From: Burkholderiaceae bacterium
GTDB lineage: Bacteria > Pseudomonadota > Gammaproteobacteria > Burkholderiales > Burkholderiaceae_C
Direction: 5' to 3'
DNA: 64,000 nucleotides
Assembly (NCBI GenBank): GCA_030695205.1
Contig: JAUYTN010000007.1
Coordinates: 62,001 to 126,000, forward strand
Positions within the stretch are counted from its first letter, which is position 1. Every line of letters starts with the position of its first letter. The notes under the pieces were generated by a model that made no database searches, was not told where the DNA came from, and saw only the letters and a program-made list of their open reading frames with translations. Positions 20,351 through 29,295 of the stretch are shown here, one piece after another. Made by a program: the position numbers and the translations under genes.

Positions 20351-20724
20351 GCGGCAGCCCCCCCCAGCAGCTGGTGCACCTTTTCCACCAGGTCGCGGGT
20401 GGCAAACGGTTTGGTCATGTAGGCATTCGCCCCCAGGGCCATGCCTTTGGCGATGTCGGTGTCGCGCCCCTTGGCGGTCAGCATCAGGATGCCGGTGTCC
20501 GCAAACCGGGGCTGGGCACGCAGGGCCTGGCAGACCTCGAAGCCATTTTTGTGGGGCATCATGACGTCGAGCAGGATCAGGTCGGGAAGGACCGATTCGG
20601 CCATGTCCAGGGCCTCCTGGCCATCGCGGGCCACGCTGACCTCGTAGCCCTGGCGCTTCATGAGGTACTCCAGCGAAATGACGATGTTGGGTTCATCGTC
20701 AGCGATCAGAATTTTTTTGGTCAT
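20347..20724 (-). CDS. Stand-alone response regulator receiver (CheY-like)
   Basis: This 125-residue receiver domain has no output domain. Acidic pocket residues are Asp10 and Glu11, the phosphorylated Asp is Asp53 (LILLDVMMP), and Thr83 and Lys105 complete the active site. The start MTKKILIADDE at 20724 lies inside the end of the upstream kinase gene (26-base overlap), and the stop overlaps the downstream DnaQ fusion by four bases, so three proteins are translationally coupled. The likely phosphodonor is the adjacent transporter-kinase. With no DNA-binding domain it probably works by protein contact. Confidence 0.93.
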   Translation of the reverse strand: MTKKILIADDEPNIVISLEYLMKRQGYEVSVARDGQEALDMAESVLPDLILLDVMMPHKNGFEVCQALRAQPRFADTGILMLTAKGRDTDIAKGMALGANAYMTKPFATRDLVEKVHQLLGGAAA

Positions 20725-23476
20725 GGGTGTCTCCTTGAAGTGGGTGATCGGCCAGTGGCGTCCACGGCAGCTCGAATGAAAAACAGGCGCCGCCCTCGGG
20801 CGCAGACTCCACCCAGATGCGCCCGCCAAAGTGCTCGACGATCTGGCGGCTGATGGGCAAACCCAGGCCGGTCCCCTGCGGGCGGTGCCCCAAGGTGCCG
20901 CCCTGGCGGAATTTCTCAAACACCAGCGCGCGCTGCTCGTCGGGTACGCCTGGGCCGTTGTCCAGCACCTGGACCCGCAGCACCTGCGGCAATGCCTGCA
21001 GCACCACGCTGACCCGCCCAGCGCCCGCCGGCGCGAACTTGACGGCATTGGCCAGCAGGTTGATCAGTACCTGGGTCAGGCGGTCCGGGTCGGCCTGCAA
21101 CGTGGGCAGCTGCTCGGGCATGTCCAGCACCACCTCGGTGCCGTGGTTGCGAAACAGCTCGGACGTGGCCTGTACCGCCTGGCCCACCAGTTGGCGCATG
21201 TCCACTGCGGTGCTGTACCAGTCGGCATTGCCCGACTCGATCTTGGCCATGTCCAGCACCTGGTTGACCAGCCTGGACAGGCGCTCGGTCTCGGTCACGA
21301 TGATCTCGATGAATTGCTTGCGCTGCGCGAGGTCGATTTTGGGGTCGTCACGCATCAGCTCGGCCAGCGCACGGATGGAGGTCAGCGGCGTGCGCAGCTC
21401 GTGGGTGACTGAGGACATGAAGTCATCCTTGAGCGCGTCCAGGCTTTTGAGCTGTTCATTGGCCTGCCGCAATTCGGCGGTGGCCTGCTCCAGCGAGTGA
21501 GACTTTTCCTCCAACGCTACCGAATAGGCCCGCACCTGCGAGGCCTCGTCCAGGATGCGCATCACATCGCCAATGACCAGCGGCTCCTCCTGAACCACCG
21601 AGGCCACCATGACCCTGGCCGATGCGCTGCCAATGGCGCCAGCCAGCAGGGTCTCGACGTGTTGCACCAGCTGGGCGTCGGGCCTGACCTGTGCCACCGA
21701 CGCCACCCCCTGGCGCTGGGCATAGTCGGCCAACAGGCGCTGCGCCCGCTCAGGCCCCAGAAAGCGGCCGGTCAGCTCCAGCAAGTCACCCACCTTGGCG
21801 GTACCTCGCCAAAAAGTGGGGCCCGCGTCGCTGCGCTGGCGAAACACATCCACAAACCTCAGGGCCTGGCTGGCCTCCGCAGCGCTGGGGCCGCGCCACA
21901 GAGACACCCCCACAAACGCCACCACATTGGCCAGCAAACTCCAAAACAGTGAGTGGGTCAGACCATCCAGCCCGCTGAGGCCAAACAGCTGCTCGGGCCG
22001 CAGCCATGGCTGACCCAAAAGACCATCGCGCAAAAAGTCGGACGACAACCAGCCAGACTTGGCCAGCGAAGGCACCATCAGGGTGTAGGCCCACAGCGCA
22101 AAACCCAGCAACAAACCAGCCAACACACCGTTGCGGGTACCACCCTTCCAGTACATGGCACCCAGCACCGCCGGGGCAAACTGCGCCACAGCCGCAAAGC
22201 TGATGAGGCCAATGCTGACCAGGGCATACGCCTCACCCGCCAGATGAAAGTAGGTGTAGCCCAGCAGCAGCAGCACCAGAATCGCCACGCGCCGAATGCC
22301 CAGCAGCCAGCCGGTGAGGCTCTCGCCCGAGCGCTGGGCCAAACGCCGTGTGCGCAGCAGAACGGGCATGACCAAGTCGTTGCACACCATGGTGGAGACG
22401 GCGATGGCCTCCACAATCACCATGCCCGTGGCTGCCGACAACCCGCCCAGAAAAGCCAGCATGGCCAGGGCTTTCTGGTCGTGGAACAGGGGCAACGTCA
22501 GCACAAAGGTCTCGGCATTTACACCCTGTGGCCCGAGCAGCAGCAACCCACCGAATGCAATGGGCAACACAAACAGGTTGATGAGCAGCAAATACAGCGG
22601 GAATGCCCACGCTGCACGGCGCAGGTGGCCTTCGTTGACGTTTTCAACCACCATCACCTGAAACTGCCGGGGCAGCAGCACCACCGACAGCATGGCCAAC
22701 ACCGTGAGGCCAAACCACTGCGCGTAGGGGAAGGCCCCCACCGCCTCCAGCCGCAGCAGGGCATTCATGTCGGGGTGGGCACGCACCTGCGCAAACAGCT
22801 CGGCGGGCCCGCCAAACAGCACAAACGTCACAAACACACCCACCGCCAGAAAAGCCACCAGCTTGACCAGTGACTCGAAGGCCACCGCCGCCACCATGCC
22901 CTCGTGGCGCTCGGTGTTGTCCAGGTGCCGGGCACCAAACACCATGGTGAAACCCGCTAGCACCAGCGCGATGTACAGCGTGCTGTCGGCCCACCACACA
23001 GGCGCTGCCGCCAGCGGTGACGACCCGGACGCCCCGGTCATGACGGAAAACGCCACCGACACCGCCTTGAGCTGCAAAGCGATGTACGGCACGATACCCA
23101 CCAGCGTGATCAGCGTGACCGCACCGGCCAACAACGGGCTTTTGCCATAGCGGCTGGCCACAAAGTCGGCAATGGTGGTGATGCGGTAGGTTTTGGCAAT
23201 GCGCACCATCTTGCGCAGCACCACCCAGCCCAGCACCATGGCCAGCGTAGGCCCGAGGTAAATAGGCAAAAACCACACCCCGGCCGATGCTGCCCGTCCC
23301 ACACTGCCAAAGTAGGTCCAGGCGGTGCAGTACACGCCCATGGACAGCGCATACACCCACGGGCTGGCAATGATGGAGCGGCCCTGCTGGGCACGCCTGT
23401 CGCCCCAGGACGCAATGGCGAACAGCAGCAGCAGATAGCCAAACGACGCGGCAATGACCAGCTCGGTGGAGAGCAT
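20699..23476 (-). CDS. Sodium:solute symporter-histidine kinase fusion (CrbS type)
   Basis: A 925-residue membrane sensor. Residues 1 to about 490 form an SLC5/sodium:solute symporter domain with many hydrophobic helices. Around 530-640 is a segment resembling the STAC domain that links such transporters to signalling. A coiled stretch leads to the kinase, with His692 in SVTHELRTPLTS and the ATPase motifs DNGPGVPDE and GTGLGLPISRQIVEHFGG. This architecture is that of CrbS, which with CrbR controls acetate switching in Vibrio and Pseudomonas. Its partner here is a receiver-only protein, not a LuxR-type regulator. It may sense acetate or a similar acid. Confidence 0.9.
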   Translation of the reverse strand: MLSTELVIAASFGYLLLLFAIASWGDRRAQQGRSIIASPWVYALSMGVYCTAWTYFGSVGRAASAGVWFLPIYLGPTLAMVLGWVVLRKMVRIAKTYRITTIADFVASRYGKSPLLAGAVTLITLVGIVPYIALQLKAVSVAFSVMTGASGSSPLAAAPVWWADSTLYIALVLAGFTMVFGARHLDNTERHEGMVAAVAFESLVKLVAFLAVGVFVTFVLFGGPAELFAQVRAHPDMNALLRLEAVGAFPYAQWFGLTVLAMLSVVLLPRQFQVMVVENVNEGHLRRAAWAFPLYLLLINLFVLPIAFGGLLLLGPQGVNAETFVLTLPLFHDQKALAMLAFLGGLSAATGMVIVEAIAVSTMVCNDLVMPVLLRTRRLAQRSGESLTGWLLGIRRVAILVLLLLGYTYFHLAGEAYALVSIGLISFAAVAQFAPAVLGAMYWKGGTRNGVLAGLLLGFALWAYTLMVPSLAKSGWLSSDFLRDGLLGQPWLRPEQLFGLSGLDGLTHSLFWSLLANVVAFVGVSLWRGPSAAEASQALRFVDVFRQRSDAGPTFWRGTAKVGDLLELTGRFLGPERAQRLLADYAQRQGVASVAQVRPDAQLVQHVETLLAGAIGSASARVMVASVVQEEPLVIGDVMRILDEASQVRAYSVALEEKSHSLEQATAELRQANEQLKSLDALKDDFMSSVTHELRTPLTSIRALAELMRDDPKIDLAQRKQFIEIIVTETERLSRLVNQVLDMAKIESGNADWYSTAVDMRQLVGQAVQATSELFRNHGTEVVLDMPEQLPTLQADPDRLTQVLINLLANAVKFAPAGAGRVSVVLQALPQVLRVQVLDNGPGVPDEQRALVFEKFRQGGTLGHRPQGTGLGLPISRQIVEHFGGRIWVESAPEGGACFSFELPWTPLADHPLQGDTHDQKNSDR

Positions 23477-23479
23477 GCC

Positions 23480-23677
23480 TCAGGCCTGTGAACCTTCTAG
23501 CACCCACGCAGTGGCGGCAATCAGGCCAGCCCACAGCACAAACAGGGCCAGCGGGAACACCGGCAGGCCCCACGCAGTCGCTTCGCTGTCCCACACAGCC
23601 AACAACGGGAAGTTGAACAGCCAGCCACCAAGCACAAAAAGCGCGCCTAGGCGCTGGCGCTGCAGTGAGTGGGTCAT
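23480..23677 (-). CDS. Small two-helix membrane protein upstream of transporter-kinase
   Basis: A 65-residue protein with two hydrophobic segments (residues 12-27 and 36-59). Its stop is three bases before the kinase start and it has a good ribosome binding site (AAGGAG) before the start at 23677. Small proteins of this kind often precede sodium:solute symporter-type genes, so it may assist assembly or gating. No named family is recognised with certainty. Confidence 0.7.
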   Translation of the reverse strand: MTHSLQRQRLGALFVLGGWLFNFPLLAVWDSEATAWGLPVFPLALFVLWAGLIAATAWVLEGSQA

Positions 23678-23759
23678 GTGGTCTCCTTGGCTATTGGGCT
23701 TGGCAACAGATACCTTGCAGCCAACAGGGGTTTTCGTCAAGGGTGACACCCCGGACTGA

Positions 23760-23818
23760 CCAGGGGCTGACCCTGGTCTGGTGTGCCAGTTGGGCACCGG
23801 GCCTGGCCGTAGCCAGGC
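23760..23818. other. Pair of short hairpins between two membrane-protein genes
   Basis: CCAGGG/CCCTGG (23760-23776) and GCCTGGC-CGTA-GCCAGGC (23801-23818) form two stable stems just downstream of the 126-residue gene. They may reduce read-through into the kinase genes. No T tract follows. Confidence 0.4.
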
Positions 23819-23865
23819 ACTGACATCAGTCCTGCGGTTTGGTGCCAGTCGTGGCACCGGGCTTG
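23783..23865. repeat. Imperfect direct repeat spanning a stop codon
   Basis: GTGCCAGT followed by GGCACCGGGC and TG occurs at 23783-23806 and again at 23842-23865, 59 bases apart. The second unit codes the last residues of the upstream minus-strand protein (its GATTGTKPQD tail), so that tail may be a recent duplication. Confidence 0.5.
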
Positions 23866-24206
23866 CGGCCTACATGGAGGTGTGCCTGGCGGCTCAGACC
23901 AAACGAAGCGAAGAACTTGCACCAGATGGTGATGCCACCAATGGCCGACCAAGTCTCGTACTCCAATGTACCCATCAACACCGCCACGATGAGGTAGGCA
24001 ACGATCAGCCCCGCCACCAGGTTGATGCCCATTTCATAAGGCGCCCACCGGGCTGGGTCGTCGGGCGGCGTACCCTGCTTGAGGGCGACTTCGGAAAAGT
24101 CGCGCTTCATCACAATCCGCCAGGCCCGGCGCAGCCACACAAATGCCATGGGAAACAGGGCCAAGAACAAAATCCAGGTCATCGCCACGCCGACATCAAA
24201 AACCAT
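23826..24206 (-). CDS. Conserved membrane protein of the acetate-type symporter cluster
   Basis: A 126-residue protein with two hydrophobic segments (about 7-25 and 60-82) separated by a polar loop, ending in a Gly/Thr/Lys-rich tail. It lies between the symporter gene and the transporter-kinase on the same strand, and such small proteins recur in these clusters. No catalytic motif is visible. A two-subunit accessory role in the membrane is an inference from position only. Confidence 0.7.
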   Translation of the reverse strand: MVFDVGVAMTWILFLALFPMAFVWLRRAWRIVMKRDFSEVALKQGTPPDDPARWAPYEMGINLVAGLIVAYLIVAVLMGTLEYETWSAIGGITIWCKFFASFGLSRQAHLHVGRKPGATTGTKPQD

Positions 24207-24250
24207 TCAAAACTCCTGTGGGTGTGCAAAAAAGCACCCCTTCACCATTG

Positions 24251-24281
24251 AAAAAGCCCCGTCAGCCAGGCTGACGGGGCT
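24251..24281 (-). terminator. Rho-independent terminator after the symporter gene
   Basis: A 13-bp perfect stem (AGCCCCGTCAGCC and its complement) is followed on the minus strand by TTTTT. It lies 60 bases after the symporter stop and separates the symporter transcript from the signalling genes downstream. Confidence 0.8.
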
Positions 24282-24340
24282 CTGATTGTCAACCCACACC
24301 AGCCAGTCGGCCGGGGGTGGGCATCAAGCGGCAGGGGCGA

Positions 24341-26146
24341 TCAGTGAGCGCCGTCCACCATTTTGGAACCACGGGGCACGCGAACAGCCTCCACCATGGC
24401 TTCGATGTGGTGAGGCACAGGGGTGGTCATCTTGGAGACGATGAACGCCACGATGAAGTTCACCAGTGCACCGACTGCACCAAAGGCTTCAGGCGTGATG
24501 CCGAAGAAGCTGTTGGCACCACCGATAACGCCCAGGAAGTCCGTGCCCTTCACGAAGAAGATGCCTTTGTGGGCGAACACGTAGAACAGGGTAACGAACA
24601 GACCGGCCAACATACCTGCGATCGCGCCTTCTTTGTTCATCTTCTTGGAGAAGATGCCCATCATGATGGCAGGGAACAGGGACGAAGCGGCAATACCGAA
24701 GGCCAAAGCCACCGTGCCAGCCGCGAAGCCGGGAGGGTTAAGACCCAACCAACCCGCAATCACGATGGCCACGGCCATGGAGATCTTGCCGGCCAACAGC
24801 TCGTTCTTCTCGCTGATGTCAGGTGCAAAGATGCCCTTGACCAGGTCGTGGGACACAGCTGCAGAAATCGCCATCAGCAAACCTGCAGCTGTGGACAGCG
24901 CAGCAGCCAAGCCACCTGCAGCCACCAGTGCGATCACCCAGTTGGGCAGCAAGGCGATTTCGGGATTGGCCATCACCATGATGTCGGCGTTGACGGTCAG
25001 CTCGCTGCCCTTCCAGCCAGCGGCGTCTGCCTTGGCTTTCACGGCTTCGTTCTTGGTCTTGTCGTTGTAGTACTGGATGCGGCCGTCGCCGTTTTTGTCT
25101 TCCCACTTCAGCAGACCGGTTTTTTCCCAGCGCTTCATCCAGTCGGGACGCTCTTCGTTCAGCAGCGACGACTCGGGTGCATACAGGTCACCACCGGTCT
25201 TGACAGCGCTGTTCACCGTGCCGTGCAGGTTCAGTTTGGCCATGGCAGCCACAGCAGGTGCCGTGGTGTACAGGATGGCGATGAAGATCAGCGCCCAGCC
25301 AGCGGAAGAACGTGCGTCTTTCACAGAAGGCACTGTGAAGAATCGCATGATCACGTGGGGCAGACCAGCGGTACCAATCATCAGCGACAGGGTGTACACG
25401 AACATGTTCAGTGTGCTGCCAGCGGTGGTGGTGGTGTACTTGCCAAAGCCGAGGTCAACCACAACCTGGTCGAGCTTAGCCAGCAGACTCATGTCGGTAC
25501 CCGAGTAGGTACCACCCAAGCCGAGCTGGGGAATGGGGTTGCCGGTCAGGTTCAACGAGATGAAGATGGCAGGGATGGTGTACGCCAGAATCAGCACGAT
25601 GTACTGAGCAACCTGGGTGTATGTGATGCCCTTCATGCCGCCAAACACAGCGTATGCAAACACGATGGCCATACCGATGTAGATGCCCATGTCGCTGCTC
25701 ACGCCCAGGAAGCGGGAGAACGCCACGCCCACACCGGTCATCTGACCAATGATGTAGGTGATGGAGGCGGTCAACAGGCAGATCACGGCCACGGTGCTGG
25801 CGGTCTTCGAGTAGAAGCGGTCACCAATGAACTGGGGCACAGTGAATTTGCCGAACTTGCGCAGGTACGGTGCCAGCAGCATGGCCAGCAACACGTAGCC
25901 GCCGGTCCAGCCCATCAGGAACAGGCCGCCGCCGTAACCCATGTTGGCGATCAGGCCAGCCATGGAGATGAACGACGCAGCCGACATCCAGTCAGCGGCC
26001 GTGGCCATGCCGTTGAGCTTGGGGCCCACAGCACCGCCAGCGGCGTAAAACTCAGAGGTAGACCCGGCACGGGCCCAGATGGCAATGCCGATGTAGAGCG
26101 CAAAGCTCAACCCGACAAAGATGTAAATGGTGGTTTGAAGATCCAT
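24341..26146 (-). CDS. Sodium:solute symporter, acetate/ActP-like (VC_2705 family)
   Basis: A 601-residue symporter of the SSS family, probably carrying acetate or another short acid with sodium. About 13 hydrophobic helices are visible. Conserved family segments include AADWMSAASFISMAGLI near residue 50, ASITYIIGQMTGVG and SLMIGTAGLPHVIMRFF. A hydrophilic insertion of about 80 residues (near 295-375, with KWEDKNGDGRIQYYND) is typical of this subgroup, not of E. coli ActP. It is 14 bases downstream of the DUF4212 gene, its usual small partner. Substrate assignment is by family, not proven. Confidence 0.9.
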   Translation of the reverse strand: MDLQTTIYIFVGLSFALYIGIAIWARAGSTSEFYAAGGAVGPKLNGMATAADWMSAASFISMAGLIANMGYGGGLFLMGWTGGYVLLAMLLAPYLRKFGKFTVPQFIGDRFYSKTASTVAVICLLTASITYIIGQMTGVGVAFSRFLGVSSDMGIYIGMAIVFAYAVFGGMKGITYTQVAQYIVLILAYTIPAIFISLNLTGNPIPQLGLGGTYSGTDMSLLAKLDQVVVDLGFGKYTTTTAGSTLNMFVYTLSLMIGTAGLPHVIMRFFTVPSVKDARSSAGWALIFIAILYTTAPAVAAMAKLNLHGTVNSAVKTGGDLYAPESSLLNEERPDWMKRWEKTGLLKWEDKNGDGRIQYYNDKTKNEAVKAKADAAGWKGSELTVNADIMVMANPEIALLPNWVIALVAAGGLAAALSTAAGLLMAISAAVSHDLVKGIFAPDISEKNELLAGKISMAVAIVIAGWLGLNPPGFAAGTVALAFGIAASSLFPAIMMGIFSKKMNKEGAIAGMLAGLFVTLFYVFAHKGIFFVKGTDFLGVIGGANSFFGITPEAFGAVGALVNFIVAFIVSKMTTPVPHHIEAMVEAVRVPRGSKMVDGAH

Positions 26147-26160
26147 GGAATTGACCTCTT

Positions 26161-26421
26161 TTATTTTTCGTCAACGTCAAATTCACGGTCGATATCGCCC
26201 ATTTTTTTACCGTAGTAAAAAATCAGCGCAATGAACACGTAAATGGAACCCTGCTGGGCAAAGAAGAAGCCGAGTGGGTAACCACCCAGCTTGATGTTGT
26301 TGAGAACATCGGCGAACAGGATGCCAAAACCAAACGACACCACAAACCATACGATCATGATTTTGGTGAGCAGGCTGATGGTGGCTTTCCAGTATGCGCC
26401 GGCGCTTTTATCGCTGGACAT
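26161..26421 (-). CDS. DUF4212 symporter small subunit
   Basis: An 86-residue protein with two membrane helices (about 18-38 and 52-70). The WKATISLLTKIMIVWFVVSFGFGILF segment and the C-terminal YGKKMGDIDREFDVDE are characteristic of DUF4212 proteins that accompany acetate-type symporters. The start at 26421 follows a clear AAGGAG site. It is the first gene of the symporter operon; its promoter must lie in 26422-26844, shared with divergent ahpC. Confidence 0.9.
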   Translation of the reverse strand: MSSDKSAGAYWKATISLLTKIMIVWFVVSFGFGILFADVLNNIKLGGYPLGFFFAQQGSIYVFIALIFYYGKKMGDIDREFDVDEK

Positions 26422-26578
26422 ATGAAGTCTCCTTAAAAGGACGTTGAGGTTTTCAAAAGGCAGCGTGAAATACGCCTGTTTTTTGAACGCTCGGAGCTTG
26501 TGACCCATTGCGTTGCGAGGGCGACTGTGTTGGCCGCTCCTTACAGTGAACTTGCCAATCCTCCCTCGCAGGCCCAAA

Positions 26579-26595
26579 CTAGGGAAAGCACCTAG
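26579..26595. promoter_or_regulatory. Inverted motif CTAGG-N7-CCTAG
   Basis: A perfect 5-bp inverted repeat inside ACTAGGGAAAGCACCTAG, 158 bases upstream of the DUF4212 start. A related ACTAGGGATTTCCCTTG occurs before the aor operon (63746-63762). It may be an operator; no regulator is identified. Confidence 0.35.
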
Positions 26596-26714
26596 CAACC
26601 TGTCGGACGCTCCACCAGCCGGGGTTTGGCCCTTGCAAGTGCGCCACAACACCCCAACTGTCAAAATGGCAAACGTGACCAAGGCCCTCCAGAGCAACCC
26701 TGGTCATTGAATTT

Positions 26715-26770
26715 GGCTATTCATAGCTTAGTAATAACAAGACCCAGCCTCGATAGCCTGAGCCTATACT
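26715..26770 (+). promoter_or_regulatory. ahpC promoter region with OxyR-like half-site
   Basis: ATAG-N7-CTAT (ATAGCCTGAGCCTAT, 26753-26767), an OxyR-type half-site, overlaps a -10 element TATACT (26765-26770). A second ATAG lies 30 bases upstream in TTGGCTATTCATAGCTT. The same layout precedes ahpF. The segment also resembles the dispersed AT-rich repeat (TAGCTT, 14 bases, core). There is no good -35, as expected for an activated promoter. Confidence 0.5.
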
Positions 26771-26844
26771 TTCAGTCACCGGTCGGTCCACCGTGACCGA
26801 CATGCCGTGTTGTCCCAACCCATCCAACCAACCAAGGAGCTTCT

Positions 26845-27408
26845 ATGTCCCTCATCAACACCCAAGTCCAGCCCTTCAAAGCCCAAGCGTTTCACAACGG
26901 CAAGTTCATTGAAGTGACCGAGCAAAGCCTGGCCGGCAGGTGGTCTGTGCTGATTTTTATGCCCGCCGCCTTCACTTTCAACTGCCCCACCGAAGTGGAA
27001 GACGCCGCTGACAACTACGCCGAGTTCCAGAAGGCCGGTGCCGAGGTGTACATCGTCACCACCGACACCCACTTCTCGCACAAGGTGTGGCACGAGACCT
27101 CCCCCGCCGTGGGCAAGGCCAAGTTCCCCCTGGTGGGCGACCCCACCCACGCACTGACCAACGCCTTTGGTGTGCACATCCCCGAAGAAGGCCTGGCGCT
27201 GCGCGGCACCTTCATCATCAACCCCGAGCTGGCCATCAAGACCATGGAAGTGCACTCCAACGAGATCGCCCGTGACGTGAAAGAAACCCTGCGCAAGCTC
27301 AAAGCCGCTCAGTACACCGCCGCCAACCCCGGCCAGGTGTGCCCCGCCAAGTGGAACGAAGGCGCCAAGACCATTGCGCCTTCTCTGGATCTGGTCGGCA
27401 AAATCTGA
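26845..27408 (+). CDS. ahpC: Alkyl hydroperoxide reductase subunit C (peroxiredoxin)
   Basis: Typical 2-Cys peroxiredoxin that reduces hydrogen peroxide and organic peroxides and is recycled by AhpF. It has 187 residues, as usual. The peroxidatic Cys47 is in FTFNCPTE (most homologues read FTFVCPTE) and the resolving Cys166 is in QVCPAKW. The ribosome binding site AAGGAGC precedes the start at 26845. A strong terminator follows, then ahpF with its own promoter, so the two subunits are separately transcribed but probably co-regulated. Confidence 0.96.
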   Translation: MSLINTQVQPFKAQAFHNGKFIEVTEQSLAGRWSVLIFMPAAFTFNCPTEVEDAADNYAEFQKAGAEVYIVTTDTHFSHKVWHETSPAVGKAKFPLVGDPTHALTNAFGVHIPEEGLALRGTFIINPELAIKTMEVHSNEIARDVKETLRKLKAAQYTAANPGQVCPAKWNEGAKTIAPSLDLVGKI

Positions 27409-27451
27409 TGGGTGTGCGGCTGGGTGGCATCCAGCACCCTACCCCCAACTG

Positions 27452-27484
27452 AAAAGGGCTGCCGCGTGCAGCCCTTTTTTTTTT
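27452..27484 (+). terminator. Rho-independent terminator after ahpC
   Basis: GGGCTGC, CGCGT loop, GCAGCCC, then ten T residues, with A residues before the stem. A strong intrinsic terminator between ahpC and ahpF. Confidence 0.93.
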
Positions 27485-27504
27485 CGGCCAACCACCACCG
27501 ATGG

Positions 27505-27566
27505 ATTTTGGCTATTGATAGCTTTCAAAATAACAAATAGACGAGTCAATAGCCAGCACCTATAGT
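27505..27566 (+). promoter_or_regulatory. ahpF promoter region with OxyR-like half-site
   Basis: ATAG-N7-CTAT (ATAGCCAGCACCTAT, 27549-27563) overlaps a -10 element TATAGT (27561-27566). A second ATAG lies 31 bases upstream in TTGGCTATTGATAGCTTT. The half-site, the -10 overlap and the upstream block match the ahpC promoter closely. Confidence 0.5.
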
Positions 27567-27618
27567 TACACCATGTTCTGCAGCAGTCTGCAGCCACAGC
27601 ACCCACCAGGAGTCCCAC

Positions 27619-29202
27619 ATGCTCGACGACACCCTCAAAACCCAACTCCAGTCCTACCTCCAGCGCGTGAGCCAGCCTTTCGAGCTGGTGGCCAGCCTCG
27701 CCAACCCAGGCGCGCCCACCGATGACGATGTGCGGGTCCAGCAGCTGCTGGCCGACATCGTCCAAGCATCGGACGGCAAAATTTCTGCCCGCTTTGACGG
27801 CGACAACGCCCGCAAACCATCGTTCAGCCTGGTTCGTCCCAACGGCCCCGCCTTGAACCTGACGTTTGCTGGGCTGCCTCTGGGCCACGAGTTCACCTCG
27901 CTGGTGCTGGCCCTGCTGTGGACCGGTGGCCACCCGCCCAAGGTCGAGGCCGACGTGATCGAGCAGATCAAGGGCCTGAACGGTGACTTCAACTTCGAGG
28001 TCTACATGAGCTTGAGCTGCCACAACTGCCCCGACGTGGTTCAGGCCCTGAGCCTGATGGCCGTCCTCAACCCCAGGATCAAGACCACGGTGATTGAAGG
28101 CGGCATGTTCCAGGACGAAGTGAACGAGCGCCAGATCATGGCCGTGCCCAGCACCTTCCTCAACGGTGCGCCGTTCGGCTCGGGGCGCATGCTGGTGGAA
28201 GAAATTGTGGCCAAGATCGACACCGGTGCGGCCGACAAAGACGCGGCCAAGCTGTCCGCCAAAGACCCATATGAGGTACTGATCGTGGGCGGTGGCCCCG
28301 CCGGTGCAGCGGCTGCGGTGTATGCCGCCCGCAAAGGCATCCGCGTGGGTGTGGCGGCCGAGCGCTTTGGTGGCCAGACCAACGACACCATGGCCATTGA
28401 GAACTACATCTCTGTGCTGGAAACCGATGGCCCCAAGTTCGCCGCAGCCCTGGAAGCCCAGGTGCGCCACTACGGCGTGGACATCATGAACCTGCAGCGC
28501 GCCGCCAAGCTGGTTCCCGCCACCACCGAAGGCGGCCTGGTGGAGGTGCACCTGGACAACGGCGGTGTGCTGAAAAGCCGCAGCGTGATCCTGAGCACTG
28601 GCGCCCGCTGGCGCAACGTCAATTGCCCTGGCGAGGACCAGTACCGCAACAAGGGCGTGGCCTATTGCCCGCACTGCGACGGCCCGCTGTTCAAAGGCAA
28701 ACGCGTGGCCGTGATTGGCGGGGGCAACTCGGGCGTGGAAGCGGCCATTGACCTGGCCGGTATCGTGGCCCACGTCACATTGATTGAGTTTGCCGACCAG
28801 CTCAAGGCTGACGCTGTGCTGGTAAACAAGCTCAAAAGCCTGCCCAACGTCACCATCCACGTCAATGCGCAAACCACCGAAATCACCGGCGACGGCGAGA
28901 AGGTGAACGGCCTGAGCTACAAAGACCGTGCGACCGACGAGGTGCACCACGTCGAGCTGCAAGGGGTGTTTGTGCAAATTGGCCTGGTGCCCAACACCGA
29001 GTGGCTCAAAGGCACGCTCAACCTCAGCCGCTTTGGCGAAATCGAGGTCGATGCCAAAGGCCACACCAACGTGCCCGGCGTGTTTGCCGCTGGCGACTGC
29101 ACCACCGTGCCGTACAAGCAAATCGTGATTGCGGCCGGCGATGGATCCAAGGCCGCGCTCAGCGCGTTTGACCACCTCATCCGCACGCCCGTGGCAGCCT
29201 GA
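27619..29202 (+). CDS. ahpF: Alkyl hydroperoxide reductase subunit F
   Basis: NAD(P)H-dependent flavoprotein disulfide reductase that recycles AhpC. It has 527 residues. The N-terminal double thioredoxin fold carries Cys134/Cys137 (SCHNCP). A linker then leads to a thioredoxin-reductase-like part with the FAD motif [21 protein letters not shown], the redox pair Cys350/Cys353 (YCPHCDGP), the NAD(P)H motif [14 protein letters not shown] and the C-terminal FAD motif [16 protein letters not shown]. It has its own promoter after the ahpC terminator, and a terminator follows the gene. Confidence 0.97.
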   Translation: MLDDTLKTQLQSYLQRVSQPFELVASLANPGAPTDDDVRVQQLLADIVQASDGKISARFDGDNARKPSFSLVRPNGPALNLTFAGLPLGHEFTSLVLALLWTGGHPPKVEADVIEQIKGLNGDFNFEVYMSLSCHNCPDVVQALSLMAVLNPRIKTTVIEGGMFQDEVNERQIMAVPSTFLNGAPFGSGRMLVEEIVAKIDTGAADKDAAKLSAKDPYEVLIVGGGPAGAAAAVYAARKGIRVGVAAERFGGQTNDTMAIENYISVLETDGPKFAAALEAQVRHYGVDIMNLQRAAKLVPATTEGGLVEVHLDNGGVLKSRSVILSTGARWRNVNCPGEDQYRNKGVAYCPHCDGPLFKGKRVAVIGGGNSGVEAAIDLAGIVAHVTLIEFADQLKADAVLVNKLKSLPNVTIHVNAQTTEITGDGEKVNGLSYKDRATDEVHHVELQGVFVQIGLVPNTEWLKGTLNLSRFGEIEVDAKGHTNVPGVFAAGDCTTVPYKQIVIAAGDGSKAALSAFDHLIRTPVAA

Positions 29203-29234
29203 TTCGCCACCCACCGCGCCTGAGCCAACCATCT

Positions 29235-29270
29235 GCCACCCACCTGCCACCAGCGGGTGGGTGGCTTTTT
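29235..29270 (+). terminator. Rho-independent terminator after ahpF
   Basis: GCCACCCACC pairs with GGTGGGTGGC across an 11-base loop, followed by TTTTT. It lies just before the Uma2 gene start. Confidence 0.85.
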
Positions 29271-29295
29271 GTCGGGTTGGTGCCAGAATCCAGCC

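Larger units (their letters stand above)
26422..26844. other. Divergent intergenic region, symporter operon and ahpC
   Basis: A 423-base gap without a credible gene. It holds the inverted motif CTAGG-N7-CCTAG at 26579-26595, the ahpC control region at 26715-26770 and an AAGGAG site before ahpC. Short frames inside have no family features. Confidence 0.8.

Noticed and set aside
23760..23865. Hairpins and direct repeats as a CRISPR-like array
   Set aside because: Only two imperfect units with no regular spacers and no cas genes in the window.
26583..26598. Possible sigma-54 promoter on the plus strand toward ahpC
   Set aside because: A GG-N10-GC match exists, but ahpC is better explained by the TATACT promoter with an OxyR-like site; the match to -24/-12 is loose.
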